64,000 nt of DNA from assembly GCA_001942185.1 (NCBI GenBank), contig MKJV01000079.1, forward strand, positions 186,001 to 250,000, written 5' to 3'. A model generated the notes under the pieces. It had not been told where the DNA came from. It saw nothing but the letters and a program-made list of their open reading frames with translations, and made no database searches. This document shows, piece after piece, positions 28,420-37,805 of the stretch. The translations under genes were made by a program, and so were the position numbers. Each line of letters starts with the position of its first letter. Position 1 is the stretch's first letter. This stretch comes from Pseudonocardia sp. CNS-004 (GTDB lineage: Bacteria; Actinomycetota; Actinomycetes; Mycobacteriales; Pseudonocardiaceae).

Positions 28420-29932
28420 CGGCCGCGGCAGGCGGCGCCCCCGCGCTGCGCGACGCGGTCCGCACGGTGCTGCGGCAGGCCGTCGACACCTACCGCGACA
28501 GCCCGAACGCGCTGCGCTGGCTGCGTCACCACCTCGACCGCTACGACGAGCCGCTGCGCCTCGCCATCGCCGGAAAGGTGAAAGCGGGCAAGTCGACGCT
28601 GCTCAACGCGCTGGTCGGGGAGGAGATCGCGCCGACCGACGCCGGCGAGTGCACCCGCGTGGTGACCTGGTACCAGGACGGGCACGCGCCTGCCGTCACG
28701 CTGTTCCCGCGGGCCGGCGCCCCGCACCCGTTGCGGATCGCCCGTGACGACGGCGCCCTGCGGATCGACATGGGCGTGGACGCGGAGACGGTGGACCGGC
28801 TGGAGGTCACGTGGCCGTCGGCCAGCCTGCGGGCCACCACGCTCATCGACACCCCCGGCATCGCGTCGCTGTCGCTGGACGTCTCGGCCCGCAGTGAACG
28901 CTTCCTCGCCCCGGAGGACGCACCGTCGGCAGCCGACGCGGTGCTGTACCTGATGCGCCACCTGCACTCGGCGGACGTGCGGTTCCTCGAGTCGTTCCAC
29001 GACCAGGGCGTGGCCCGCGCCGCGCCGGTCAACACGGTGGCGGTGCTGTCGCGCGCGGACGAGGTCGCGTCGGCCGCGTCGACGCCCTGCGCTCGGCCCG
29101 CGTGATCGCGGCGCGCTACCGGTCCGACGAGACGCTGCGGGCGTTCTGCCAGACCGTCGTGCCCGTCGCGGGCCTGCTCGCCGTGACCGGACGCACGATG
29201 CGCCAGAACGAGTACGCCGCGCTGGCGAAGCTCGCCGCACTGGCACCCGAGCGGCTGGACGCGCTGCTGCTCACCGTCGACCGCTTCGTCGACACCGACG
29301 CCGTCGCCGACCCGCCCGCCGCCGTCCGTGCGGCGTTGCTCGACCGGTTCGGCCTGTTCGGGCTCCGGCTGTCCACCACCCTCATCCGGCAGGGGGTCGG
29401 CGATGCCTCGACGCTCGCGGCGGAACTGGTGCAGCGCAGCGGGCTCGTGGAGCTGCGCGAGGTGCTGGCCAGCCAGTTCACCCAGCGTCGTGACGTGCTC
29501 AAGGCGCGCTCGGCGCTGATCGCGCTGGACCTGGTGCTCCGCCGCGAGCCACGGCCCGCCGCGGCGAGGCTCGCCGTCGAGGTCGAGCGGATCCTCGCGG
29601 GTGCGCACGAGTTCGCCGAGCTGCGGCTGCTGTCCGACCTGCGTGGGCGGGTCCTGAAACCGCCGAAGGAACAGGCGAGGGAGGCGGAACGGCTGATCGG
29701 CGGCGAGGGCGGCGCCGCCCACCAGCGGCTCGGGCTGCCTCCGGAGGCCGGCCCGGGCGAGCTGCGGGCGGCGGCGCTGGACCGGCTCACCGCGTGGCGA
29801 CGACGCGCGGAGAGCCCGCTCACGAACCGGACGATGGCCAACGCCGCCCGGGTGGTCGTGCGGAGCTGCGAAGGGATCCTCGCCGGCCTCCCGACGAGCC
29901 CCGTGGGCGACCGCAGCAACAACAGGTCGTGA
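28416..29932 (+). CDS. iniC: IniC-like dynamin-family GTPase, one frameshift
   Basis: About 505 residues after repair. The P-loop is GKVKAGKS (53-60), G3 is LIDTPGIASLS and the G4-like motif is VLSRADEV. A helical region ends in LPTSPVGDRSNNRS. A lesion near 29075 joins VLSRADEV to RVDALRSARVIAARYRSDE. The GTG at 28416 overlaps the iniA stop (GTGA), as expected for a pair acting together. IniC lacks the hydrophobic paddle of IniA, again as in mycobacteria. The stop codon lies inside the left arm of the family-A palindrome. Confidence 0.9.
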
Positions 29933-29968
29933 GTGGATACGGGTGCTGGAGCACTCGTATCCACTCAC
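29929..29968. terminator. Long palindrome (family A), second copy
   Basis: The right arm AGCACTCGTATCCACTCAC is identical to that of 17577-17595; the left arm differs by one base that still pairs as G-U. With flanking bases the stem reaches about 24 bp. It overlaps the iniC stop codon and separates convergent iniC and the IniR-like gene. Confidence 0.75.
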
Positions 29969-29985
29969 GACCTGGCGTTGGAGGG

Positions 29986-32558
29986 CTACTTGGCGTCGCC
30001 GACCAGCATGCGGAGGTGGGCGAAGAGCTCGCCGCGGCTGCCCGAGCCGAGGCGCTGACGCATCCGGGCGACGTGGTTCTCGACGGTCTTCGCGGAGATG
30101 AACAGCTGCTCACCGATCTGCTTGTAGGTGAGGCCGGACAGCACCAGTTCGGCGACCTCCCGCTCCCGGCCACTGATCGCGCCCGCCGCGCTCTCCGTGG
30201 CCTGTTCCGGCACGTTCACCCGGCGCACCGGCTGGGCCGCGGTGGCAACGGTGGCCGGTGGCTCGGGGCCGCCCTGCACGCCCTGGCGCAGCCGAGCAGC
30301 GCGTTCATGCTCCTGCGGTCCCGGCAGCGGATCGCCGCCTGGCTGGCCAGCCGCCCACCCTCCCAGCTGAGGCCTGCGGCGTGCAGCCCGCGCGCGGCGG
30401 CCTCCACGGCGTCCGCGTCGACGTCGCCGCCGAGGCTGCGCAGCCATTCCCGGCCCGCGGCGGCGACGGCGGTGGCGTAGCGGCTGGTGGGGGCCATTCC
30501 GTCCAGCACGGCGGCGTGCCGCTGGGCCAGTGCGCCCGCGTCGGAGCCGATCGCGGCCTGGAGCCCGGACCAGTGCAGCGCCACCGCCCAGAGGGGCGGG
30601 TTCCCCAGGCGATCGAGCAGGGCCTCGGCCTCGTCCAGGTACGGCCGCACCCAGCCCTGCTCGTTCAACCGGGCCGCCCCGACCACGAGCTCACCGATCG
30701 GCTGCAGCGAGAACAGGTCGACCGGGTGGCGGACGACCGCCTCCCGGGCCCGGTGCCAGCCGGCGAGCAGCCCCGCGAGATCGCCTGCCCGGCGCGCCAG
30801 CCCGACCTCCAACGCCGCGGCGAACAGCTCGTCCCGCGGCTCGAGCCGCCCCGCGCCCGACGCCGACTGCAGCAGTGCCCTTGCCTGGGCACCCGCCCCG
30901 CGGTGCATCGCGACGAGCCCCTGCACGAGCAGGTGCCGGGCCGCCGCGGCACGCCCGCCCAGCCCCGCCGCGACAGCCCGCCCCAGCACCGACTGGGCGA
31001 CGTCGAGCTCACCGCAGTGGATCGCGACCAGCGCGGCCAGCGCGGCGGGCGTGTCCGGGAGCAACGCCGCCCGCCCGGACGACTCCAGCAGCACCGCGGC
31101 CCGCGTGAGCTGTGACAACGCGGCGGTCGGGGTGCCGGCGACCGTGTCGTGGACCCCCCTGGCGAGCAACGCCTCCGCACCGGCCATCAGCGTCGGCGCC
31201 GCCGTGCCGCCCGGCGCGGCGGCGAGGACCTCACGCGCCTCGTCGAGCGCGCCGGTGCCGACGAGCGCGGGCACCGCGAGCAGCGAACGCTCACCGCGGG
31301 AGACCAACCAGCGGTGCAGCTCGGCGCTGCGGCTCAGCAGCCCCCGGTGGGCGAGCACCGCCGCCGCCACCGCCACCGCCCGCGCCACGGCGACGCCCTC
31401 CACCGCGTCCGGTTCGGCGAGCACCTGGTCGGCCCGCCGCAGCGCCGCGTCCAGGTCGCCTGCGAGGAGCGCGGTCTCGGCCCGCCGCGCGGACAGCGCC
31501 AGCGGCGACGCCCCCGCGGCGACCGCGGCGTCGAACAGGTCCCCCGCGACGGGCAGGCACTCGCGCAACGCCTCGTCACCGGCACGTTCGAAGGCGGCGG
31601 CCACCCGCGCGCCGGTGGCCCCGCTGCCGATCAGGCCCCGCGCGGCCGACAGCACGCTGCCACCCGCGTCGAGCTGGATCTCGGCCAGCCTGCGCTGCAG
31701 CACCTGCCGGTGCGCCGCAGGCACCGCCCGCACGACCGCGTGCCGGACCAGCGGCACGACCCCGCCGTCGGGCGCCATCAAGCCGGTGGCCGCCGTCCGG
31801 TCCAGCAGGTCGCCCACCGCACCGGGCGCCATGTCGAGCAGCGCCCCGAGGATCTCCGGATCGACGGGGGCCCCCACCGTGCGGCCGAGCAGCAGCTCGC
31901 GCACGCCGGCGGGCTGGGCCTCGATCTCGTACCCCAGCTGCCGCACGACGGCGGCAGGCGGCTCGCCACCGGCACCGAGCCGGTCGAGCGCCCGTTCGTC
32001 GCGCAGGCTCACCAGAAGCCGATCGACCAGGTCAGGCGAACCCGCGGTCTGCTCGAACACCAGATCCACCAGCTCGGCGGTGGGCCGCTCCCCCACCAGC
32101 AGGTTCGCGCGCGCCGCGACACCCGACCGGTCCAGCGGCCCGAGCACGACCGGCCCACCGCCCGCCCCGAACTCGGCCGCGATCGACGCGAGCACCCCGC
32201 CCCGCGGCCACGGCCGGTGGGCGAGCACGACCCGCGACCGCGGCGCCGCCGCCCACGTCCGTACGCGTTCGCACGCCGCGTCGTCGAGCAGCTGGGCGTC
32301 ATCGACGAGCAGGACGCCGTTCTCGTCGGGCGAGGCGGCCGGCTCCGGGACAGTTCTGCGGACCGTCGCCCCCGCGGCGCCGTAGACCGCGCCCAGCACG
32401 TCGAGCAGCACGCTCTTGCCGCTGCCGCCCGGCCCGACCACCACGGTGCGCCGCGGGGCGGCGGGCGCTGCGGCAACCTCCCGGTACAGCCTGCGCGCGG
32501 CGGGCGCACCGGCGAGGGCGCTGTCGGACGCTGCGCTCTCGGCCTTCACCGCGGTCAT
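29986..32558 (-). CDS. IniR-like LuxR-family regulator with STAND-type ATPase domain, one frameshift
   Basis: About 857 residues after repair. The N-terminal ATPase has Walker A VVGPGGSGKSVLLD (42-49) and Walker B GVLLVDDAQLLDD (81-90), followed by a large helical, TPR-like middle. The C-terminal LuxR/GerE helix-turn-helix is ISGREREVAELVLSGLTYKQ and ISAKTVENHVARMRQRLG. A lesion near 30275 separates the HTH frame. In mycobacteria a regulator of this size and architecture (IniR, Rv0339c) next to iniBAC activates that operon. Here it is convergent with iniC, so the assignment rests on architecture and locus. The ATG at 32556-32558 is chosen. ATP and an unknown ligand would gate DNA binding. Confidence 0.82.
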
Positions 32559-32754
32559 CGCGGCCCGGCCCCTCGTCTGCACCGCGGCATACCCCTCCCG
32601 TGTCGTCCGTCCTGTTCGCCGTGACTGACCTCGAACGTTCCGAGCCCGGGGGAGCTCGGTCAGGGTAGCGATCCGCCCGGTCACAGGAGGCGTCCGAACG
32701 GCCGCTGATACACGTGCGCGTGCTGGTACCAGCTCGGTCGCCGGGCTCCGGTCG

Positions 32755-33373
32755 TTAGCCGACGGCGTGCGGTCCGCCCGAGTCACCCATGTCGCCCACG
32801 GGGTCGTCCAGGCTGTCGTCCACGGGTACGCCGACATCCGGGCCGGGATCGTCGGCACCGGGGAGCACCGGGATCGGCGCGGCGAACGGATCGTCCGCGG
32901 TGAGGTCGTCGCCGGTCGGTTCGTCCGCAGCGAGGTCGCCGTCGGTGAGGTCGCCGGCAGGGTCGGTGCCGAGCTCGACGGCCTCGGCGGACGGGGTCTC
33001 CTCCGGCGCTCGTCGAGGAACGAGGGGTCGGCATCGAGGTCGGCGTCCAGATCGTCGAGGTCGCCCTCGGCGGGGCCGAGCGTGTGGTACCCGACGACGT
33101 CGAGGTGCTCGTTCTGAGCGAGTTCGCGCAGGTAGCGGTCGGCGTGCTCCTCCGCGGTCTCGCCGGGCCGCTGGGTGGGCGGGACGAGCGCGGGCGCGGG
33201 CCTGCTGCGGCGGCGAAGTCGGTGCGGAGGTTGTCGAGGAAGATCGGGAGCAGCTCGGCGACCTCGACCGCGCTGAACCCGTGCGCGTGCGCGATCACCG
33301 ATGGGCTGGTCCCGGGGCTGTCCAGGATCATCCGCGTGACCTCCCAGACGGAGGCGCTCGGATCGGCAGACAC
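32755..33373 (-). CDS. Small acidic protein with IniB-like N-terminal domain (Rv0340-like), two frameshifts
   Basis: About 206 residues after repair. The N-terminal domain (WEVTRMILDSPGTSPSVIA, then HAHGFSAVEVAELLPIFLDN) resembles the IniB N-terminus. Next comes a conserved-looking segment, HADRYLRELAQNEHLDVVGY, then a very acidic tail with Asp/Thr/Pro repeats (DLTDGDLAADEPTGDDLTAD) ending near GDMGDSGGPHAVG. Lesions near 33195 and 33003 each need one base. In M. tuberculosis a gene of similar size, Rv0340, lies between iniR and iniB and resembles the IniB N-terminus, so this is its likely counterpart. It lies head-to-head with the Hsp70-like gene and upstream of the IniR-like gene on the same strand. 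Function unknown. Confidence 0.65.
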
Positions 33374-33564
33374 GTAGCAACCCTACGAAGTCGGGAGCTG
33401 CTCGCAATCGGGGATGCGACGGAGACGGCACCGGCCCCGGAACGGCCCCCGGTGCGGCGCGCCTTGGGGGGTTTAGGGGATCGGACCGCGACTTGCCGTC
33501 CGGGGGATGACCGCGGGCACACCGGCCGTGGAGGCTCCGGACGGGCCGGGCGTAGGGGGACCGC

Positions 33565-35274
33565 ATGAGCTACCAACTCGGGATCGATCTCGGGACGACC
33601 TACACGGCGGCCGCGGTGTCCCGGGCCACGGAACGCCAGCACGCCGATCCCGAGATGGTGTCGCTCGGCGACCGCGCCGTTCAGGTCCCGTCCGTGTTGT
33701 ACCTCGCTCCGGACGGCTCGATCGTGGTCGGCGAGGCGGCCGAGCGGCGGGCGGCGACCGACCCCGACCGCGTCGTGCGCGAGTTCAAACGGCAGGTGGG
33801 CGATGAGATCCCGCTGGTCGTCGGCGGGACGCCGTACCCGGCCCACGAGCTGTCCGCGATCCTGGTGGCGTGGGTCGTGCAGCGGGTGGCCGAGCGCGAG
33901 GGCGGGCCGGCGGGGCGGATCGCGCTGACGCACCCGGCATCGTGGGGCCCGCACAAGAAGGAGTTGCTGCAGGGCGCACTGGCCGCTCGCGGGCTGAACG
34001 TCACGTTCCTGGCCGAACCGCAGGCCGCGGCGCTCAGCTACGCGGCGGCGGAACGCGTCGGGCGCGGGTCCACGATCGCGGTCTACGACCTCGGCGGCGG
34101 CACGTTCGACTCCGCGGTCGTGCGCAAGAACGGCACGTTCGAGCTGCTGGGCAGGCCGGAGGGCGTCGACCGGCTCGGGGGTGTCGACTTCGACGACGCC
34201 GTGTTCACGCACGTCCGCGAGGCCGTCGGCGAGGCGTTCGACCGGCTCGACCCGGCCGACGATTCCGTGGTGGCGGCGGTGTCACGGCTGCGCCGCGAGT
34301 GCAAGGAGGCGAAGGAGGCGCTCTCGGCCGACACCGAGGTGCGGATCGCCGTCCTGCTGCCGGGCCTGCAGACCGCGGTCCGCCTCACCCGCGGCGAGTT
34401 CGAGGCGATGATCCGACCGCAGCTCGAGGAGAGCGTGGACGCGCTGCGTCGGGCGGTGACATCGGCCGGGTTGGCGCCCGCGGACCTGAGCGCCGTGCTG
34501 CTCGTGGGCGGGTCGTCGCGGATCCCGCTGGTCGCCCAGTCGGTCTCGGCGGCGTTCGGCCGCCCGGTGGCGGTGGACGCCGACCCGAAGAACGCGATCG
34601 CGCTCGGCGCCGCGCTGGCGGTCTCGCCCCGTCCGGAGTCGTGGCCCGCCGCGGCCATCCCGCCGGTGCCGGACGAGACCCCGGAGGAGCGGACGGGCCC
34701 GCTGCCGAGGGTCACCGACCCGCCGCGCCCCCCGGTCCCGGCCCTTCCACCGATCGACCCGGCACCCGTGCCCCCGACCGGCGCGCGCCGCCCGGCCGTG
34801 GTGCTGGGAGCGGGCGGCCTGCTGGTGGCGGCCGCGATCGCCGCCGCCCTGCTGTACGCCCCGGACCCCCCGTCTCCGACGCCCACCGGTGGGACGGCGA
34901 CCTCCGTGGTGGTGGTCCCCCAGCTCACCGAGGTCCCGGTGACCCAACCGGCCGACGACCAGGTTCCGGCCCAGGACCAGGGCGGCGCACGGCCCGGTCA
35001 GCAGCAGCCGCGGAACCAGGGCGGCGACGCCCCCCGCCCGCAGCCCGACGAGGAGCCGGAGGAACAGCCGACCACCACCACGACGACGCCTCCGACGACA
35101 CCGCCGACCACCACGACGCCGACGACCACCGACCCCGATCCCCTGCCCCCCGAACCGGTCGACCCCACAACCCCGCCGGAGGGTGGCACCGAGCCGGAAG
35201 GCGGCCCGGAGAACACCGGCGAGGAAGTCGGCGGCTCGGGCAACGCCCCCTCATCGGACACCCCTGCCACCTGA
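33565..35274 (+). CDS. Membrane-anchored Hsp70-like ATPase with extracellular Pro/Thr-rich tail
   Basis: 569 residues. The Hsp70/actin-fold ATPase domain (1-355) has phosphate loops GIDLGTTYTAAAVS and YDLGGGTFDSAVV and the adenosine motif LLVGGSSRIPLVAQSV. The substrate-binding domain and lid of DnaK are absent. Instead a Pro-rich linker leads to one transmembrane helix (about 411-432, VVLGAGGLLVAAAIAAALLY) and a Pro/Thr/Glu-rich exterior tail of about 135 residues (TTTTTTPPTTPPTTTTP type). The ATPase would be cytoplasmic and the tail outside. Similar proteins are seen in actinobacteria but have no defined role. Its position beside the ini genes, divergent from the IniB-like small gene, suggests function in the same envelope-stress system. 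Confidence 0.88.
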   Translation: MSYQLGIDLGTTYTAAAVSRATERQHADPEMVSLGDRAVQVPSVLYLAPDGSIVVGEAAERRAATDPDRVVREFKRQVGDEIPLVVGGTPYPAHELSAILVAWVVQRVAEREGGPAGRIALTHPASWGPHKKELLQGALAARGLNVTFLAEPQAAALSYAAAERVGRGSTIAVYDLGGGTFDSAVVRKNGTFELLGRPEGVDRLGGVDFDDAVFTHVREAVGEAFDRLDPADDSVVAAVSRLRRECKEAKEALSADTEVRIAVLLPGLQTAVRLTRGEFEAMIRPQLEESVDALRRAVTSAGLAPADLSAVLLVGGSSRIPLVAQSVSAAFGRPVAVDADPKNAIALGAALAVSPRPESWPAAAIPPVPDETPEERTGPLPRVTDPPRPPVPALPPIDPAPVPPTGARRPAVVLGAGGLLVAAAIAAALLYAPDPPSPTPTGGTATSVVVVPQLTEVPVTQPADDQVPAQDQGGARPGQQQPRNQGGDAPRPQPDEEPEEQPTTTTTTPPTTPPTTTTPTTTDPDPLPPEPVDPTTPPEGGTEPEGGPENTGEEVGGSGNAPSSDTPAT

Positions 35275-35662
35275 CGGGGGCCGCCGCCCCGGACAAGTTG
35301 ATCAAGCTCGGCGTCGAGACCCCAGGCCTACGGGAGCGGGAACGTGTCACGAACGCCGTGATCGGTCCCACCGGCGCGGAATCGCCCTCGGCCGGGCGTT
35401 CAACCTCGACTCGGACCGGTGCTGGGCGCCGCCACCCCAGCATGATCGCCGGAGGTGGTCCGAGAGCGTCGGATCTGACGCCTTGGCACCACTTCCGGCG
35501 ATCATGCACACGTCGATCGTCGGAAGTGGTGGCACGACGCCAGCTCAGTCGTCCTGGCACCATTCTCGGCGATCACGAGCCACTGGCACCGTCGCCCCGG
35601 CCCTGGCCGCCGACGGCCATCGGCCGAGCTCGGCATCACGCGCCCGGGAAGGCGCCACGCGT
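35275..35662. repeat. Intergenic palindrome cluster (family B) between convergent genes
   Basis: Two neighbouring stem-loops are present. The arms 35440-35459 and 35488-35507 (right arm ACCACTTCCGGCGATCATGC) pair over 20 bp with one G-U. A second imperfect pair lies at 35514-35535 and 35555-35577 with the same core words. The core TGATCGCCGGAAGTGGTG also occurs at 54192-54254 and 61451-61587, all between convergent genes. A further weaker stem with GTGTGAAGTGG / TTCACA words lies near 35665-35715. No gene is seen. Confidence 0.7.
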
Positions 35663-36910
35663 TCACATGAGGCGGGCCTTCTGCGAAGCCGGTGCCGGGT
35701 GTGTGAAGTGGTGCCTGCGGAGCAGGAGCGGGGTGGCCAGGAGGAGGACGCCTGCTGCCGCGAGCGCCGTGCGCGGGTCCGTCGCCGCCGCGAGCACGCC
35801 CCAGAGCGCCGTGGTCGCCGCAATCGAGATCTTGGTGGATATCGACCACGCCGACAGCGTCCGTGCCACCCGGTCCGTCGGGACCTGCTCAAGCCGGAAC
35901 GCGGCGAGCACCGTGTTGTAGACGCTCGCGCACGTGATCAGCCCGAGCTCGACGACGATCACCAGCACGAGCCCGCCGACCCCCGGCTGGACGAACGCCA
36001 GCCCGACCGGCCAGCACGCGCGCAGCACCCCGGCGACGCGCAGGACCACGAGCCTGCCGAACCGGGCGACGAGCCGCTGCGCGAGCCGCGACCCGACGAG
36101 GCCACCGAGACACGCCAGCGCGATCGCGAGCCCGTACTGCCACGGCGTGAACCCGAGGTCGCCGAGCATCAGCACCGCGAGCACCGGTGAACCCGCCATG
36201 ATCAGGCCGTTCACCAGCACCGTGTTGACCAGCAGCGCCCGCAACATCCGGTGGGACAGCAGGAACCGCCACCCGTCGACGAGATCCGCCACGCGCAGCC
36301 CGGCCTGCTCCCGCCGCTCCGGGCGCGGTTCCGTCCCCCCGATCGCCCGGACGCCCACCGCCGAGAGCAGGTAGCTGACCGCGTCGACCAGCACCGTCGT
36401 GACGGGACCGAAGAGCCCCATCACGAACCCGCCGACCGGCGGCCCGATCGCGGTGGCCGTCCACATCGTGGACTCGAACCGCCCGTTCGCGACGACCAGC
36501 TCCTCCGGGCGGACCAGCGACTTCAGGTATGCGCCCGCCGCGGCCTGGAACGTGATGTCGGCCGCCGCGACCACGACCGCCACCACCACGAGCTGCACGT
36601 ACGTGAGCGCCTCCACCGCGAACGCGGCCGGGATGCTCACCAGCGCCGCGAACCGCGTCAGATCCATCCCGATCATCACGCGGCGCTTGCGGCGGAACTC
36701 CACCCACGGGCCGAGCGGCAACGCCACGACCGCACCCACCGCGAGCCCCGCCGCCGCCAGCCCCGACACCGCGGCGGGTCCGGCGTGCAGGACGGAGATC
36801 GCGATCAGCGTGAACGCGTTGAACCCGAGCCACGTCCCGAACGTGCTGACCGCGTACGCCGCCCACAACCACCCGAACCGCCGCCCCAGCCTCACCGGGA
36901 GATCAAACAC
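35663..36910 (-). CDS. MFS transporter (EntS-like, MFS_3 type)
   Basis: About 415 residues, twelve spans, unbroken. The N-terminal span is FGWLWAAYAVSTFGTWLGF, the loop after span 2 has LGPWVEFRRKRRVMIGMDLTR, and the middle has FQAAAGAYLKSLVRPEEL and ANGRFESTMWTATAIGPPVG. This pattern (residues between spans 4 and 5) is typical of MFS_3/enterobactin exporter-like proteins. The start is uncertain: GTG at 36910 or 36895; an upstream TTG is also in frame. It follows the BclC/BldC-like HTH gene in the same direction and frame, with an HTH-derived duplicated segment between them. Confidence 0.85.
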   Translation of the reverse strand: MFDLPVRLGRRFGWLWAAYAVSTFGTWLGFNAFTLIAISVLHAGPAAVSGLAAAGLAVGAVVALPLGPWVEFRRKRRVMIGMDLTRFAALVSIPAAFAVEALTYVQLVVVAVVVAAADITFQAAAGAYLKSLVRPEELVVANGRFESTMWTATAIGPPVGGFVMGLFGPVTTVLVDAVSYLLSAVGVRAIGGTEPRPERREQAGLRVADLVDGWRFLLSHRMLRALLVNTVLVNGLIMAGSPVLAVLMLGDLGFTPWQYGLAIALACLGGLVGSRLAQRLVARFGRLVVLRVAGVLRACWPVGLAFVQPGVGGLVLVIVVELGLITCASVYNTVLAAFRLEQVPTDRVARTLSAWSISTKISIAATTALWGVLAAATDPRTALAAAGVLLLATPLLLRRHHFTHPAPASQKARLM

Positions 36911-36934
36911 CCCGGGGGGCGACAACCTGGCCGA

Positions 36935-37018
36935 CCGGCTACTCCGGCCGGGTCGTTCCGAGCGCTTCCGGAGCTGCCGCAGCTGTTCCCGGACATCCTC
37001 CAGCTCCCAGCGGGGATC
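36935..37018 (-). pseudogene. Partial tandem copy of the 3' end of the BldC-like gene
   Basis: Directly after the TGA of the HTH gene, and in the same frame, the DNA reads about DPRWELEDVREQLRQLRKRS. This parallels the gene's own end, ARWNIERVREELRRIAAERR. The two nucleotide stretches are similar but diverged. It looks like an old partial duplication, or a second C-terminal variant separated by a stop codon. Confidence 0.5.
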
Positions 37019-37216
37019 TCAGCGCCCCTCCCGCCGCTCAGCCGCAATCCGGCGCAGCTCCTCGCGGACGCGCTCGATGTTCCAGCGGGCGTGGCCGCCG
37101 ATGGATTCGAGGTCCGGCGTCAGGAGCCCGTCCTTCCGGTACTTCTGAATCGTCCGTGGCGCCAGGCCCAGAGCACGGGCCAACTCCGCCGTGGTCACCA
37201 GTCGGGGCTCGGGCAC
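37019..37216 (-). CDS. Small BldC/MerR-like helix-turn-helix protein
   Basis: 65 residues: VTTAELARALGLAPRTIQKY forms the HTH, DGLLTPDLESIGGHARWN the wing, and a basic C-terminal helix ends in RREGR. This is the stand-alone MerR-like winged HTH of BldC-type proteins, which bind DNA head-to-tail on direct repeats. It is divergent from a 100-residue hypothetical gene; the 90 bp between them contain TGCGG repeats with 9-bp period. Confidence 0.8.
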   Translation of the reverse strand: MPEPRLVTTAELARALGLAPRTIQKYRKDGLLTPDLESIGGHARWNIERVREELRRIAAERREGR

Positions 37217-37240
37217 GTTCCGACCGTAAATGCAGGTAGA

Positions 37241-37304
37241 TGCGGGAGCTGCTGTCTGTGCGGCATAGCGCAGCTATTGCGGTTGATGCGGACTTTGCGG
37301 CATC
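37241..37304. promoter_or_regulatory. TGCGG iterons with 9-bp period (candidate BldC-like binding site)
   Basis: TGCGG begins at 37241, 37259, 37278, 37287 and 37296. The last three are exactly 9 bp apart (TGCGGTTGA, TGCGGACTT, TGCGGCATC), and 37241 and 37259 are 18 bp apart. Direct repeats at this period suit cooperative head-to-tail binding by the adjacent BldC-like protein. Confidence 0.5.
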
Positions 37305-37306
37305 GT

Positions 37307-37606
37307 GTGACCGTGGCGTTCTGGATGACGGAGCTACCGGGAGGCGGGTTCGCGATGGGTGAGTCGCCGGACGAGGCGGAGGCACGGTTGCAGATCGCTC
37401 GCCAGCAGGGCCGGGCGTCGGTGACGTTCCGCGAGCGTTCCGGCCGGTACCGGTGGACGGTCGTCCTGGACGAGGGCAAGACGTCGCACGGGTGGGCCGA
37501 GACCGAGGACGAGGGGTGGTGGTTCGTGAAGGAGGCCGTGAACCGGCCGTTCCGCGGAACCCACTACCGCAGCCCTCGCGGGCTCTGGTCGCTGCCGCCC
37601 GAGTAG
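37307..37606 (+). CDS. Hypothetical protein, aromatic-rich, about 99 residues
   Basis: No family recognised. Visible segments include FWMTELPGGGFAMGESPDEA, RLQIARQQGRASVTFRERS and a Trp-rich C-terminus (SHGWAETEDEGWWFVKEAV, GTHYRSPRGLWSLPPE). It has no signal peptide or membrane span. The start could be the GTG at 37307, GTG at 37313 or ATG at 37325; the TAG is at 37604-37606. It is probably controlled by the divergent BldC-like protein through the TGCGG iterons. Confidence 0.6.
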   Translation: MTVAFWMTELPGGGFAMGESPDEAEARLQIARQQGRASVTFRERSGRYRWTVVLDEGKTSHGWAETEDEGWWFVKEAVNRPFRGTHYRSPRGLWSLPPE

Positions 37607-37805
37607 TGCCTCCGCGGAGGAACGCCACCCGCCCGTGATCGATCCGACATGCCGAGGATCGCCCTCGCGGCGGCACCCAGCGCGACCTCGGAACGATCAA
37701 CGCCCCGGGATCCGCCCGAGACGAGCGGAATCGCCCTACCCAGGGCACTGACCGTCATCTCGCGGGGCGTGGAATGCCACCCGCCGCCGCCGAGTTGGTT
37801 GCGGC

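Noticed and set aside
30487..32668. Long plus-strand frames over the IniR-like gene
   Set aside because: Ala/Arg/Ser/Pro-rich shadows; the minus strand has Walker and HTH motifs in a coherent frame.
37278..37304. 9-bp iterons as a plasmid-type replication origin
   Set aside because: No replication initiator gene nearby and only three exact units; a regulator binding site is simpler.
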